From CBDFJH01 sp965198095 (GTDB lineage Bacteria; Latescibacterota; UBA2968; GCA-2709665): a stretch of DNA of 64,000 nt. Positions 25,367 to 32,879 of this stretch are shown here, piece by piece. Under the pieces are notes generated by a model that worked only from the letters and a program-made list of their open reading frames with translations, did not search any database and had not been told where the DNA came from. The translations under genes were made by a program, and so were the position numbers. How positions within the stretch are numbered: position 1 is the stretch's first letter; every line of letters begins with the position of its first letter. The stretch spans positions 3,162,001 through 3,226,000 of the forward strand of contig OZ240239.1 of NCBI GenBank assembly GCA_965198095.1. Direction: 5' to 3'.

Positions 25367-25692
25367 CCTTGATTCGACATATTTCGGCAGCTTTTTGCTG
25401 GGATTTGGCCTGAAGAACAACGGCGCATTGATGTCGCAAGTCGACGATTCTTAAAGTCACCGGCTGTGACCGGAGAAAAAACGCATTTGAGCGATCGAAA
25501 TGTCCCACTTCTCCAGCGTTTGACCGCGTTGTCGATTGCCCATTTTTGACGAATTAAGGCTAATGACCTCTGATACCCTGCTTCTCCGGCAAGTTAACCC
25601 GCACTGGATTCGCAGAAGGAAGAGTCACCTCCCAGGCGTTTAGGCCAACGGCGAAAGACCAAAAGAAACTGTCCGTTTACGACGGAGATCGG
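25367..25692. other. Intergenic region without recognised features
   Basis: 326 bases between two unknown genes. I see no ORF with a ribosome-binding site, no repeat of the element family and no strong hairpin. GGAGATCGG at the right end serves the gene at 25693. Confidence 0.5.
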
Positions 25693-25941
25693 ATGACGGC
25701 TCAAGAGGCGTATCGCCACTACACCCAACAGTTGAGACTGACATCGGCTGGCGTCATGGCCTTAACCGTAGCAGAATGTCGGCAACAGGAGCTGCCTGTA
25801 ACGCCTGATCCGAAGCCATTTCCAGAGCATGTCGTGATTGACTTCAGCGACTACTCTAACGCGGACATCAAGACTAAGGCGAAATACTTGACGGGTGCCG
25901 CGATGCTTCGTGGCTGGCAGTATCGTATGGACCCTGCCTGA
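25693..25941 (+). CDS. Small hypothetical protein
   Basis: An 82-residue protein, soluble and mildly acidic, with GGAGATCGG directly before the ATG. The C-terminal half (EHVVIDFSDYSNADIKTKAKYL, then AAMLRGWQY) looks like a compact strand-helix unit and reads as genuine protein. No family is recognised. Its end touches the apparent start of the next frame, suggesting an operon with it. Position between a dead restriction system and other unknown genes suggests accessory origin. Confidence 0.6.
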   Translation: MTAQEAYRHYTQQLRLTSAGVMALTVAECRQQELPVTPDPKPFPEHVVIDFSDYSNADIKTKAKYLTGAAMLRGWQYRMDPA

Positions 25942-26378
25942 TAGTCGGGTATCTCCTACAGTCCAAAGAGCTCCGCCTTCAGCGCGAAGAACTGGCGCTT
26001 ACACGGAACCAGCTCGGTAAGCAGACTGAATTGTTACAGGAGCAAGTAACAGCGGACCACGAGGATTCCATACCCCGTCTCACGCTTAGAATCGTGTCAC
26101 CCGAGGATTGGTGGGACTGGATGGTCGAAAACAAAGGGGGCGACGCGAAAAACATAAAGCTGTTGAATCTCAATGAAAAACAAACGGTCGACGAAAAGAA
26201 TTCCTTGGCACGTAATGAATTCTTCCGATTTACAGTCACGAAGACCAGCCCTGCTCACTCCTATGAGGCTCGCTTCAGCTCGGAGCGTTCGGAAAGGTTT
26301 CGTCAATGTTGGGAGATAGGAGATGGAAAGTGTAAGGAAATCACGCATGGGCCGGAGCCCCTAGCGACTGAGAGATGA
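25938..26378 (+). CDS. Hypothetical protein with N-terminal coiled coil, start uncertain
   Basis: The frame is open from 25878 to a TGA at 26378. From about 25938 it reads a hydrophobic stretch (LIVGYLL) and then a heptad-patterned helix, KELRLQREELALTRNQLGKQ and onward to LLQEQV, before a globular part with TLRIVSPEDWWDWMV and KNIKLLNLNEK. Such an arrangement, one membrane helix plus coiled coil plus small domain, is common in hypothetical membrane-anchored proteins. No ATG or GTG lies before the helix, so the start is either CTG at 25938, TTG at 26031, or the 5' end has been lost. I give the CTG coordinate as the best fit to the helix. Confidence 0.45.
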   Translation: MIVGYLLQSKELRLQREELALTRNQLGKQTELLQEQVTADHEDSIPRLTLRIVSPEDWWDWMVENKGGDAKNIKLLNLNEKQTVDEKNSLARNEFFRFTVTKTSPAHSYEARFSSERSERFRQCWEIGDGKCKEITHGPEPLATER

Positions 26379-26496
26379 CAACCAAGAGTACCCTCCGCTG
26401 GACTCTCCATAATTTCCTGCTGCGCGTGGACGCGGTGCCGAAGCCGGGACCGACCCTGACTGCGGCCGTCTCAGTCAGGATGCCCTCCCCTGATTG

Positions 26497-26952
26497 TCAG
26501 ATCCGACCTTCCTCCAAATCGTACATATCGAACCAAACGTAAATCGGCCGCCCCTCGGGTAGATACTCGTTGGCATAGTTTTCGATGTATGCCTGAATCT
26601 CGATCGGCAGATCACAGATGGGTGTATAACGCATCTTGTTGTTCCAGGCGATGATCTCCAAGGGGTCTTGCACTTTCGAATTGGCTCTCACCCACTCGGC
26701 GATTTCGTCATCGCCGGCGCCCGTTGCCACGAAGTCCTTCAACGCTTCGTGATCGATCCCTGTAAATGATTCCCACTCGCTGCACAATGAACAAGGCCAG
26801 AAGCCATACTCGCCGTTCAAACCGAGCAGGACGGAACGGCACTTGTCCACGGAACGTGCTAAAATCACCTGACCGGCCAGTAGGGCCCGGGGGCTGCGCG
26901 GAGGCCCTTTCGTCAGGTCTTTGGCCAAGGTTCGCAGCTTGCTTTCGTTCAT
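26497..26952 (-). CDS. DUF5069 domain protein
   Basis: A 151-residue protein. The N-terminal block AKDLTKGPPRSPRALLAGQV is the hallmark of DUF5069, followed by the ARSVDKCRSVLLG helix and GIDHEALKDFVATGAGDDEI. The C-terminal part (YVWFDMYDLEEGR) is shared by longer members. No activity is known for this family. It is the last of three minus-strand genes after a MarR regulator and a 37-residue ORF, with short gaps, so it is probably the regulated structural gene. The C at WPCSLCSEW could bind metal together with the cysteine-rich regulator, but this is speculative. Confidence 0.78.
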   Translation of the reverse strand: MNESKLRTLAKDLTKGPPRSPRALLAGQVILARSVDKCRSVLLGLNGEYGFWPCSLCSEWESFTGIDHEALKDFVATGAGDDEIAEWVRANSKVQDPLEIIAWNNKMRYTPICDLPIEIQAYIENYANEYLPEGRPIYVWFDMYDLEEGRI

Positions 26953-26986
26953 GAGATTTTCCTTTGCGCCCAGGGCGCCTCAGGCG

Positions 26987-27100
26987 TCATTCGGTTGATT
27001 TCAGATCGGCAGGCGCCGCACCGAAATTGATGTGATAGGGCTTTCCGTCCACGACACGGACCGGACAGCCCGCACGGTAGACGGTGGCTTGTTCTTTCAT
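26987..27100 (-). CDS. 37-residue protein
   Basis: A small ORF with a strong site (AAAGGAGA seven bases before the ATG at 27100). The product begins MKEQATVYRAGCPVRVVDGK and ends with NFGAAPADLKSTE. It sits between a MarR-type regulator gene and a DUF5069 gene on the same strand, 79 and 34 bases away. The strong translation signal and spacing support a real gene. One cysteine is present. No family is recognised; a short beta-type domain is likely. Confidence 0.6.
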   Translation of the reverse strand: MKEQATVYRAGCPVRVVDGKPYHINFGAAPADLKSTE

Positions 27101-27179
27101 TGACGCGTCTCCTTTCCCTAAAGTTTCGGTTGCCTCTTTGAATGGACCCGCTCGACGGCTTTTCCCAACAGAGTGGGCT

Positions 27180-27821
27180 TTATTCCAACCGAGTTGCCGT
27201 GAGGAAGCGTCGCCAACGCCCCCTCCTCAGCCTCTCTCCGGCTTGGACATGATCGCCGCAATCAATGCGTAAAGAAGCAGTGCCGAATGGGGCGTCCACG
27301 AATTCACAGTGATGCGGTTTGGCCGCATCCGGATGAACGTAGGGGCGGAAGAACTGACAGGTGCAGCACATCCGCTGAGGTTCTACGGCCCCCAGCTCCT
27401 GCAGTTGCAGAATCACCCTGCTCAAAGCGCAATGTAATGTCGCGTTCTCGATGGGACTGAGCCCGGCCAGAGCCGTTAGCAGCGCTTCGGGGAACTCCGC
27501 CTGATCCGCCGCAAGCCGGTCGCCCTCCGTTGTGAGGGAGACAAGCACCGCCCGGCCATCGAGAGGATCGGTCTCCTTCTCCACAAGGCCTTTTCGCTCC
27601 AGCGTGGAGATCACACGGCTGGCGTTCGCCTGCGTGGTTCCGAGGAGCTTCGCGCTAGATAAGACCCGGATCGGGCCCCGTCGTTTGAGCAAGGTCAGAA
27701 TATCGATCTGTGTGGGTGTCATGTCCAGTGCTTCTGCGGATTCCCATTGCTTCGTTCTCAAGTAGCGGCTCAGCTGGGAAAGTCCCGCAGCAGCCTGCTC
27801 GGTGTCATCAGATATTGGCAT
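27180..27821 (-). CDS. MarR family regulator with C-terminal cysteine cluster
   Basis: A 213-residue regulator. Residues 30-110 are a winged helix of MarR type: LDMTPTQIDILTLLKRRG, recognition helix around TTQANASRVISTLERKGLV, and wing DPLDGRAVLVSLT. The extra C-terminal 65 residues carry Cys152, Cys153, Cys155, His170-His171-Cys172 and Cys188, a probable metal- or redox-sensing site (CCTCQFF, HHCEFVDAPFG, DCGDH). The regulator therefore probably responds to metal, thiol or oxidative stress and controls its own operon with the 37-residue and DUF5069 genes. The region upstream (27822-28122) is shared with the divergent lipoprotein gene. Confidence 0.88.
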   Translation of the reverse strand: MPISDDTEQAAAGLSQLSRYLRTKQWESAEALDMTPTQIDILTLLKRRGPIRVLSSAKLLGTTQANASRVISTLERKGLVEKETDPLDGRAVLVSLTTEGDRLAADQAEFPEALLTALAGLSPIENATLHCALSRVILQLQELGAVEPQRMCCTCQFFRPYVHPDAAKPHHCEFVDAPFGTASLRIDCGDHVQAGERLRRGRWRRFLTATRLE

Positions 27822-28122
27822 GCTCCAAAAAGCATAACACTATTAAGTAATTTGTCAAGCCCATTCTCCCCCGATCATCGATCCGGACATTACGGCCCGC
27901 AGGGCGGAGATGGAGCTTTTTTTTCGGCCGGAGCGGAAATCCGGTTGACACCGCTCACGCTTCTGTATTTCTTGATAAGAAGGGGAAATCGCATCGCGGC
28001 CCTGGTCCGCGAACGCGTCTCGGGGGAGTTGCTCAGGAAAAAAATCGGCGACGGAGAAGAGAACGCCGATGGGCGAAATACCTGGAGTTAAAGCCATTTC
28101 CCTGAAATTAAAAAGGTTCGCA
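27822..28122. promoter_or_regulatory. Divergent control region
   Basis: 301 bases between the MarR-type operon (minus) and a lipoprotein gene (plus). The first 35 bases are AT-rich with ACTATTAAGTAATTTGTC, which contains a short inverted repeat and probably holds the regulator promoter and operator. No gene was found in it. Confidence 0.4.
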
Positions 28123-28610
28123 ATGTCTCGAAGTATTCGGAGTGTGTTCGCGCTGGCGCTTGCCGGAGGAATGATGTGGAGCTGCGGCGGCGACCGCGTG
28201 ACGATGTCTCCGGTACCGGAGGCAGACCTGCCTGTCCGAGGGACGCAGGCAGGCGCGCAGGTTGGACGGCCGCTGGGCAAATTGGCTGTAAACAGGGACT
28301 TGACGCGGGCTGTGGTGGTGGTGACGGTGCGACAGGATGAAGCCCCCGTGAGCGGTGCGACCGTGGAGCTCTCGCGTTCCGTTTCAGGACGGGCAGCGAG
28401 CTATGAGTGGTCGGGCACGACCGATGAGCGTGGCCGGGCGAGGGTGTCTATCGGGTCGGACAACGTGAGTGGTTACTATCGGGCGCGCGCCCGGCGGAAC
28501 GGGAGCCTGCTGGGTTCCTGGTCGAGCATTCCGATTAACGGCGGATATGAGCTGATGATCGATTTGCCCGTCGGTGGCAAGGCACGCGTGACCGGCGCAT
28601 CCATTCTGAC
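28106..28610 (+). repeat. Duplicated 5' module (copy 1 of 2)
   Basis: This segment, from the ribosome-binding site through the signal peptide and first domain of the gene, is repeated at 30516-30993 with high nucleotide similarity. Copy 1 has 27 extra bases near 28230 (nine residues). Similarity ends sharply at CCATTCTGAC in both, after which the genes encode unrelated domains. Confidence 0.85.
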
Positions 28611-29691
28611 GCCGGAGGGTCTCGATGGAGAGATTCCGATCGGCGTTGTCTTGCCCCTGACCGTTCAACTGGACCCGGACGGTCCCGCGATAGAAAGCCC
28701 TCACGGCCTGAAGATAAAATATGGCTTCGAACTGGCTCTCGAAGAGATCAACGGGTCATCGCAACTCGGCGGGGCAAGCATCAAGTTCATTTTCGAGGAT
28801 TCTCGAGGCACCGCGGAGGGCGCAGTCGAAAGCTTCAATAAACTGATTCATCAAGATGGCGTATCTGCCATCCTCGGTCCCGTCATCTCGACCGAGGCCC
28901 AAGAGGCCTTCCCCATCGCGCAACAAAATCAGGTCGTGGCCTTCAGTTCGACCGCAAGCGCCGCCGGCCTCGGCGCGATCGGCTCTTTCATCTTCCGCGT
29001 TGGTCTCAGCGTAGACGTGCTTGTGCCGGCAGCGTCAAGGACCCGGGAGAAGCTGCGCTATCAGAGGGTGGCGATGATAGTCGATAGCACCCAGGTCTTT
29101 TCCCGGAACCTCGACGAGAAGTTGAGGAGCGCGCTCACTGAAGACGGCGTCACGATCCTGACCCGAGAGCCTTTCGAAACGGCCGATACCGACTTTTCCG
29201 CCCAACTGACCCGCATAAAGGCGTTGAGTCCGGATGCCATCTTTATCTCGGCTTTGTTAATAAACCATCCTGCGATTCTGATCCAGGGCCGCCGGCTTGG
29301 CATTCCCTCCGACGTTCCGTTTATTGTCCCGTTAATGGGCATCGACGAAATACAGGCTGCGGGCGCTGCCGCCGAAGGCGCGGTGACCGTTACGAGCTGG
29401 ACCAGCACGGCTTCCACGCCGGGAAATCAAGCCTTCGTTGAGAGCTACAGAGCGAACTACGGTATTGAACCGAACCCCTTGGCCGCGCAATCCTACGCCG
29501 CTCTCCATATTCTCGCGGAGGCGATCTCGGATGCCCAATCAAAGGAGGCGAGCGCGATTCGAGCTGCGATGGAGGATATCAGCGGGTTCGACACGATCTT
29601 GGGCCGGTTCTCTTTCGACCCCGACGGGGACGCGGTTTACGACCCGATTGTACTGGTCGTCAGGGATGGCGAATTCGAGGCCTTCGAGTGA
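28123..29691 (+). CDS. Lipoprotein with Ig-like module fused to LivJ-type binding domain
   Basis: A 522-residue lipoprotein: signal peptide with lipobox before Cys21 (GGMMWSCGGD), then a beta-rich module (residues 45-165; SGATVELSRSVSGRA, IPINGGYELMIDLP) of carboxypeptidase-regulatory or Ig-like type, then a periplasmic-binding domain of the branched-chain amino acid type (residues 175-520). The latter shows LKIKYGFELALEEING, SAILGPVISTEAQEAFPIAQ, VVAFSSTASAAGL, and SYAALHILAEAI. No permease or ATPase of an ABC transporter lies nearby, so it may be a sensor or scavenging protein rather than a transport component. The N-module is duplicated in the gene at 30533. Confidence 0.87.
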   Translation: MSRSIRSVFALALAGGMMWSCGGDRVTMSPVPEADLPVRGTQAGAQVGRPLGKLAVNRDLTRAVVVVTVRQDEAPVSGATVELSRSVSGRAASYEWSGTTDERGRARVSIGSDNVSGYYRARARRNGSLLGSWSSIPINGGYELMIDLPVGGKARVTGASILTPEGLDGEIPIGVVLPLTVQLDPDGPAIESPHGLKIKYGFELALEEINGSSQLGGASIKFIFEDSRGTAEGAVESFNKLIHQDGVSAILGPVISTEAQEAFPIAQQNQVVAFSSTASAAGLGAIGSFIFRVGLSVDVLVPAASRTREKLRYQRVAMIVDSTQVFSRNLDEKLRSALTEDGVTILTREPFETADTDFSAQLTRIKALSPDAIFISALLINHPAILIQGRRLGIPSDVPFIVPLMGIDEIQAAGAAAEGAVTVTSWTSTASTPGNQAFVESYRANYGIEPNPLAAQSYAALHILAEAISDAQSKEASAIRAAMEDISGFDTILGRFSFDPDGDAVYDPIVLVVRDGEFEAFE

Positions 29692-29818
29692 GCGTGCATT
29701 TTACCACGGCCAGGGGAAGGCGGACCCCGCGGCTACGGCCTGTTCGCCCCTGGCGTAGCGGGCGGACGCGGCTGGGAACCGCGGCCCATCGCCGAGACGA
29801 ACGGGCGGGAACGCACGC

Positions 29819-30301
29819 ATGACGTCGAGGAAGACCCTGTATCTGGCGAACCCGTATGGCTTCTCCACCCAACAGCGCGAGGGACCGTTGGCGGCGCTCG
29901 TGACGGCCCTGGAAGCGATGGGCGCCGAGGTCTGGGAGCCGTTCGCCCGCAACAACCAGACCGCCCGGGCGAGCCCGGGCTGGGCCTACCGGATCGGTCA
30001 GGCCGATCTCCGGGACGTGCGCGCGGCCGACGGGCTGTTCGCGGTGGTCAACGGCTGCCCTCCGGATGAGGGGGTGATGGTGGAGTTGGGTCTGGCGATC
30101 GCCTGGGAGAAGCCCGTGTTCCTGTTCCGGGACGATTTCCGCCGCTGCACCGACAGCGAGGTCTATCCGCTCAACCTGATGCTGTTCGCGGGCCTGCCGG
30201 AGGACGGCTGGGAGGCTTGTTGGTACGGCTCGGTCCAGGAAATCGCCGATCCCGGCAAGGCGCTCGCACACTGGCTCAGGGACGGCGCGTCGCCCGGATG
30301 A
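29819..30301 (+). CDS. Nucleoside 2-deoxyribosyltransferase family protein
   Basis: A 160-residue protein of the N-deoxyribosyltransferase superfamily. The opening strand and loop LYLANPYGFS, the segment RAADGLFAVVNGCPPDEG, and the catalytic-glutamate helix DEGVMVELGLAIAWEKPV match the family, in which a Glu in this helix forms a covalent deoxyribosyl intermediate. Family roles include base exchange between deoxynucleosides and hydrolysis of modified nucleotides. It sits between two related lipoproteins with 127 and 231 bases of spacing, so co-transcription is possible but unproved. No ribosome-binding site of note. Confidence 0.82.
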   Translation: MTSRKTLYLANPYGFSTQQREGPLAALVTALEAMGAEVWEPFARNNQTARASPGWAYRIGQADLRDVRAADGLFAVVNGCPPDEGVMVELGLAIAWEKPVFLFRDDFRRCTDSEVYPLNLMLFAGLPEDGWEACWYGSVQEIADPGKALAHWLRDGASPG

Positions 30302-30515
30302 TCTTACTGTCCCATTTGAGGACAGTCAGAGACGCCGGGTGTGCCGCTGAGGCGAAGGAGGCGGCCGCTTCCGCCGTTCCGGCCTCACGAGACGCCGGCC
30401 TCCGGGATACCCTGCTCCGGACCGGTTTCGGTAACCTTCATATCGTTGGTGTCGACCCGTGGAAACGATGAATTGCGGCGGACGGCCTTCCGGCTCGTTT
30501 CGCTCGCGATTCACA

Positions 30516-30993
30516 AATTGAGGAGGTTCGCCATGTTCGGAAGTATCCGCAGTGTGTTCGCGCTGGCGCTGGCCGGAGGAATGGTGTGGAGCTGCGGCGG
30601 CGACCGCGTGACGATGTCGCCGGCGCCGGAGGCAGGCGCGCAGGTTGGACGGCCGCTGGGTAAATTGGCTGTAAGCAGGGACCTGACGCAGGTCGTGGTG
30701 GCGGCCGAGGTGCGGCAGGATGAAGCCCCCGTGAGTGAGGTGACCGTGGAGCTCTCGCGTTCGATTTCAGGACGGGCCGCGAACTATCAGTGGTCGGGCA
30801 CGACCGATGAGAGCGGCCGGGCGAGGGTGTATATCTGGTCGGACAACGTGAGCGGCTACTATCAGGCGCGCGCCTGGCAGAACGGGAGCCTGCTGGGTGC
30901 CTGGTCGAGCATTCCGATCAACGGCGGATATGAGCTGATGATCGATTTGCCCGTGGGTGGCAGGGCGCGCGTGACCGGTTCAGCCATTCTGAC
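30516..30993 (+). repeat. Duplicated 5' module (copy 2 of 2)
   Basis: Counterpart of 28106-28610. The shared part covers the RBS, signal peptide, lipobox and beta-rich module; the boundary lies at codon 154 of the second gene. Confidence 0.85.
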
Positions 30994-31456
30994 ACAAAGT
31001 CCGGTCGGAGCCTGGAGGTACGCAGGAACGGATATGGTTCAAACGATACGCGACAACGTGGAGAGGTATCTGTTGGACCAGGAGGGCGTGGATCAAGCGA
31101 CGGCCGCCTTTATCGCCCAGGAGTTCACAAGCGGTGCGGAGGACGACACCCAGGATGTTTTTTGGTCGGTCAGGCGCTTCAGCGATGACGGCTCCTATGA
31201 AGACGAAGACACCGAAAATACGGGGAGCTGGTCCGTGAGCGGCAATCGCCTGACGATGGTGGACGCGGACGGATTTACGTTCGAGGGCGCGTATTTCGTG
31301 GACGGCGACGCCTTGACGCTCTTCCTGGCCAAGGACCAATTCTTGCGGATCATCAGGCAGACGTTTGTCGAGGCGCCGGACGAGGAGGAACAGATGCTCT
31401 TCGATGTCATGCTCAAGGACGGAGACATCGTCCGGTTCTTCTTTGAAGCCGCGTAA
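30533..31456 (+). CDS. Lipoprotein with the shared Ig-like module and a lipocalin-like C-terminus
   Basis: A 307-residue lipoprotein starting at 30533 behind GAGGAGG. Residues 1-153 repeat the signal peptide, lipobox (Cys21) and beta module of the gene at 28123 with few changes. Residues 160-307 are different: GAWRYAGTDMVQTIRDNVE, then a series of strands such as SYEDEDTENTGSWSVSGNRL, FEGAYFVDGDALTLFL and MLFDVMLKDGDIVRFFFE. This pattern of GxW start and short hairpins resembles small lipocalin-like domains. It probably binds a ligand at the envelope. The contrast with its paralogue shows domain swapping behind a common export module. Confidence 0.8.
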   Translation: MFGSIRSVFALALAGGMVWSCGGDRVTMSPAPEAGAQVGRPLGKLAVSRDLTQVVVAAEVRQDEAPVSEVTVELSRSISGRAANYQWSGTTDESGRARVYIWSDNVSGYYQARAWQNGSLLGAWSSIPINGGYELMIDLPVGGRARVTGSAILTQSPVGAWRYAGTDMVQTIRDNVERYLLDQEGVDQATAAFIAQEFTSGAEDDTQDVFWSVRRFSDDGSYEDEDTENTGSWSVSGNRLTMVDADGFTFEGAYFVDGDALTLFLAKDQFLRIIRQTFVEAPDEEEQMLFDVMLKDGDIVRFFFEAA

Positions 31457-31574
31457 GCGGTCCGATCCAGGGCAAGCCTCGCTCTCGGCATCCCGATGTC
31501 CGTGAACGTTGCCCTGCATACCGGGGCGTAAGAGGAGGTCCCCCGGCGTTTTGTGTGATGCGCGCGGCGGCAGT

Positions 31575-31675
31575 CCGGATGAAATCCCGCGCCAGGGCGA
31601 ACGAGGCAAACGAGTGACGAAGCTCATAGATGCGCCCGTCCGAAAACCCGGCCTGGCGCGGATGGAGTTGACCCG
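31575..31675 (-). pseudogene. Possible tyrosine recombinase relic
   Basis: On the minus strand the stretch around 31580-31640 reads GRIYELRHSFASFALARDF, which matches the box II region (HxLRHxFA) of phage-type tyrosine recombinases. Only about 30 residues are recognisable, and no start, no catalytic tyrosine and no other box are seen in the 31457-31709 gap. If right, it marks a former insertion. Confidence 0.35.
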
Positions 31676-31709
31676 CTTTCGCGGACACCCGATATCCTTG
31701 TCCACCGGT

Positions 31710-32420
31710 TCAATCCGTGACGCGACATTCGTGAGCGTGGGTCGTGATCGCCCGGATGAACCCTGTGACGAGCGGATGTGGATCCTCCCGCGTGGATTTG
31801 ACCTGGGGCACAAACAGCGTTGCGACGAAAAAGGGGTGGTCGGGTAACTCGATGATTCTGATCTCCCCTTCCGAATCCGCGCCGGTCACGCTCACCGGCG
31901 CGACCTTCAACAGATCCGCATACTCCGGATTCACGCCAAAATTGCAGTAGTATTTCTCTTTGACCTTCAGTTTCCCATAGAGCCTGGCCGCCCGGGAACC
32001 TTCAACCAGGTTTATGATCATCTCTCGACCGGCCGGAGAACAGGCAAGCTCGGAAATAAACAGCCTCGAGGCGTACGGATCGTATTCCGCGTGCCGGGCA
32101 TCTTCAAACTTCAGGATGTTTCTGGCGATCTCCAGAGCGACGTGCTGAAAGCCTCCGCAGGTACCGAACAAGGGTATTCGATGTTCTCTGGCATACCGGA
32201 TCGCCCGGAGCGTCTTCGCCAGATTCCTGTAGGGTGAACCCGGCCCCAACCATAGCGCGTCGTATTCGTCGAAAAAGCGATCGTCAATCTCCTCGCTGGA
32301 CACCCACCGAGCCGTCAAGTCCGCGCCCGACGCGCGCACCGAGTGCTCGACGGCGTGTTGCGTCGCCGCGTGCGGTTCGAACGCCGGGTCATATTCGGCA
32401 ATGAGCGCCAGCCGCTTCAT
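31710..32420 (-). CDS. Solo class I glutamine amidotransferase domain (PyrG C-terminal-like)
   Basis: A 236-residue protein that resembles the glutaminase half of CTP synthase without the synthetase half. The start is RLALIAEYDP, followed by DALWLGPGSPYRN, the nucleophile elbow FGTCGGFQHVALE with Cys near residue 89, and HPFFVATLFVPQ near the C-terminus with the histidine. The CGGFQ elbow replaces the usual CLGMQ of PyrG. Stand-alone members may hydrolyse other gamma-glutamyl compounds or supply ammonia to a partner. The nearest gene on this strand is far away, so no partner is visible. A ribosome-binding site GGAGGTAAAGG precedes the start. Confidence 0.8.
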   Translation of the reverse strand: MKRLALIAEYDPAFEPHAATQHAVEHSVRASGADLTARWVSSEEIDDRFFDEYDALWLGPGSPYRNLAKTLRAIRYAREHRIPLFGTCGGFQHVALEIARNILKFEDARHAEYDPYASRLFISELACSPAGREMIINLVEGSRAARLYGKLKVKEKYYCNFGVNPEYADLLKVAPVSVTGADSEGEIRIIELPDHPFFVATLFVPQVKSTREDPHPLVTGFIRAITTHAHECRVTD

Positions 32421-32879
32421 TCGGACGATCCTTTACCTCCTCCGATGGCCACCCGCCAGGCCTTCCCCTCCCTGAAGGTAGCAACATCGAGACATTTTCA
32501 AAGGCTTTCTCCATCCTGAAGCTACAACTCTCGTCGACAACCCGCCCTGCCGCCGTCGCTCCTTTGAGCGTCCGTATTACACGGGATTCCCAGCCGTGCG
32601 GGAACGACGGGCCTGGACGTGAAAAGCGGTGTTGAAAAGGTCTGAAGAAAGGCGTGAAGGGACAGACAAGACCATTGACAAATTCGAGAAAAATCAGTTT
32701 TTTGGATGAATTGGATTCCGAGGTGAAAACAGGAACGTAACAGAGTCCGAGCATGCCTGAAACATTCGGCGCGTATCGTCAAGGTTGCGAGAAAATTGAA
32801 GGTCTTTCATCCTGCATCCGGTAGCGTCACCGTCTGAAATTTGCTTTTCGTTCCGCGCATCCGGGCACGTCCTCGACGT
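32421..32879. other. Intergenic region between the glutaminase gene and tonB
   Basis: A divergent gap of about 460 bases. It contains scattered frames in both directions, none with protein-like composition or a good ribosome-binding site. AT-rich patches near 32670-32710 may hold promoters. No RNA gene or repeat was recognised. Confidence 0.4.
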
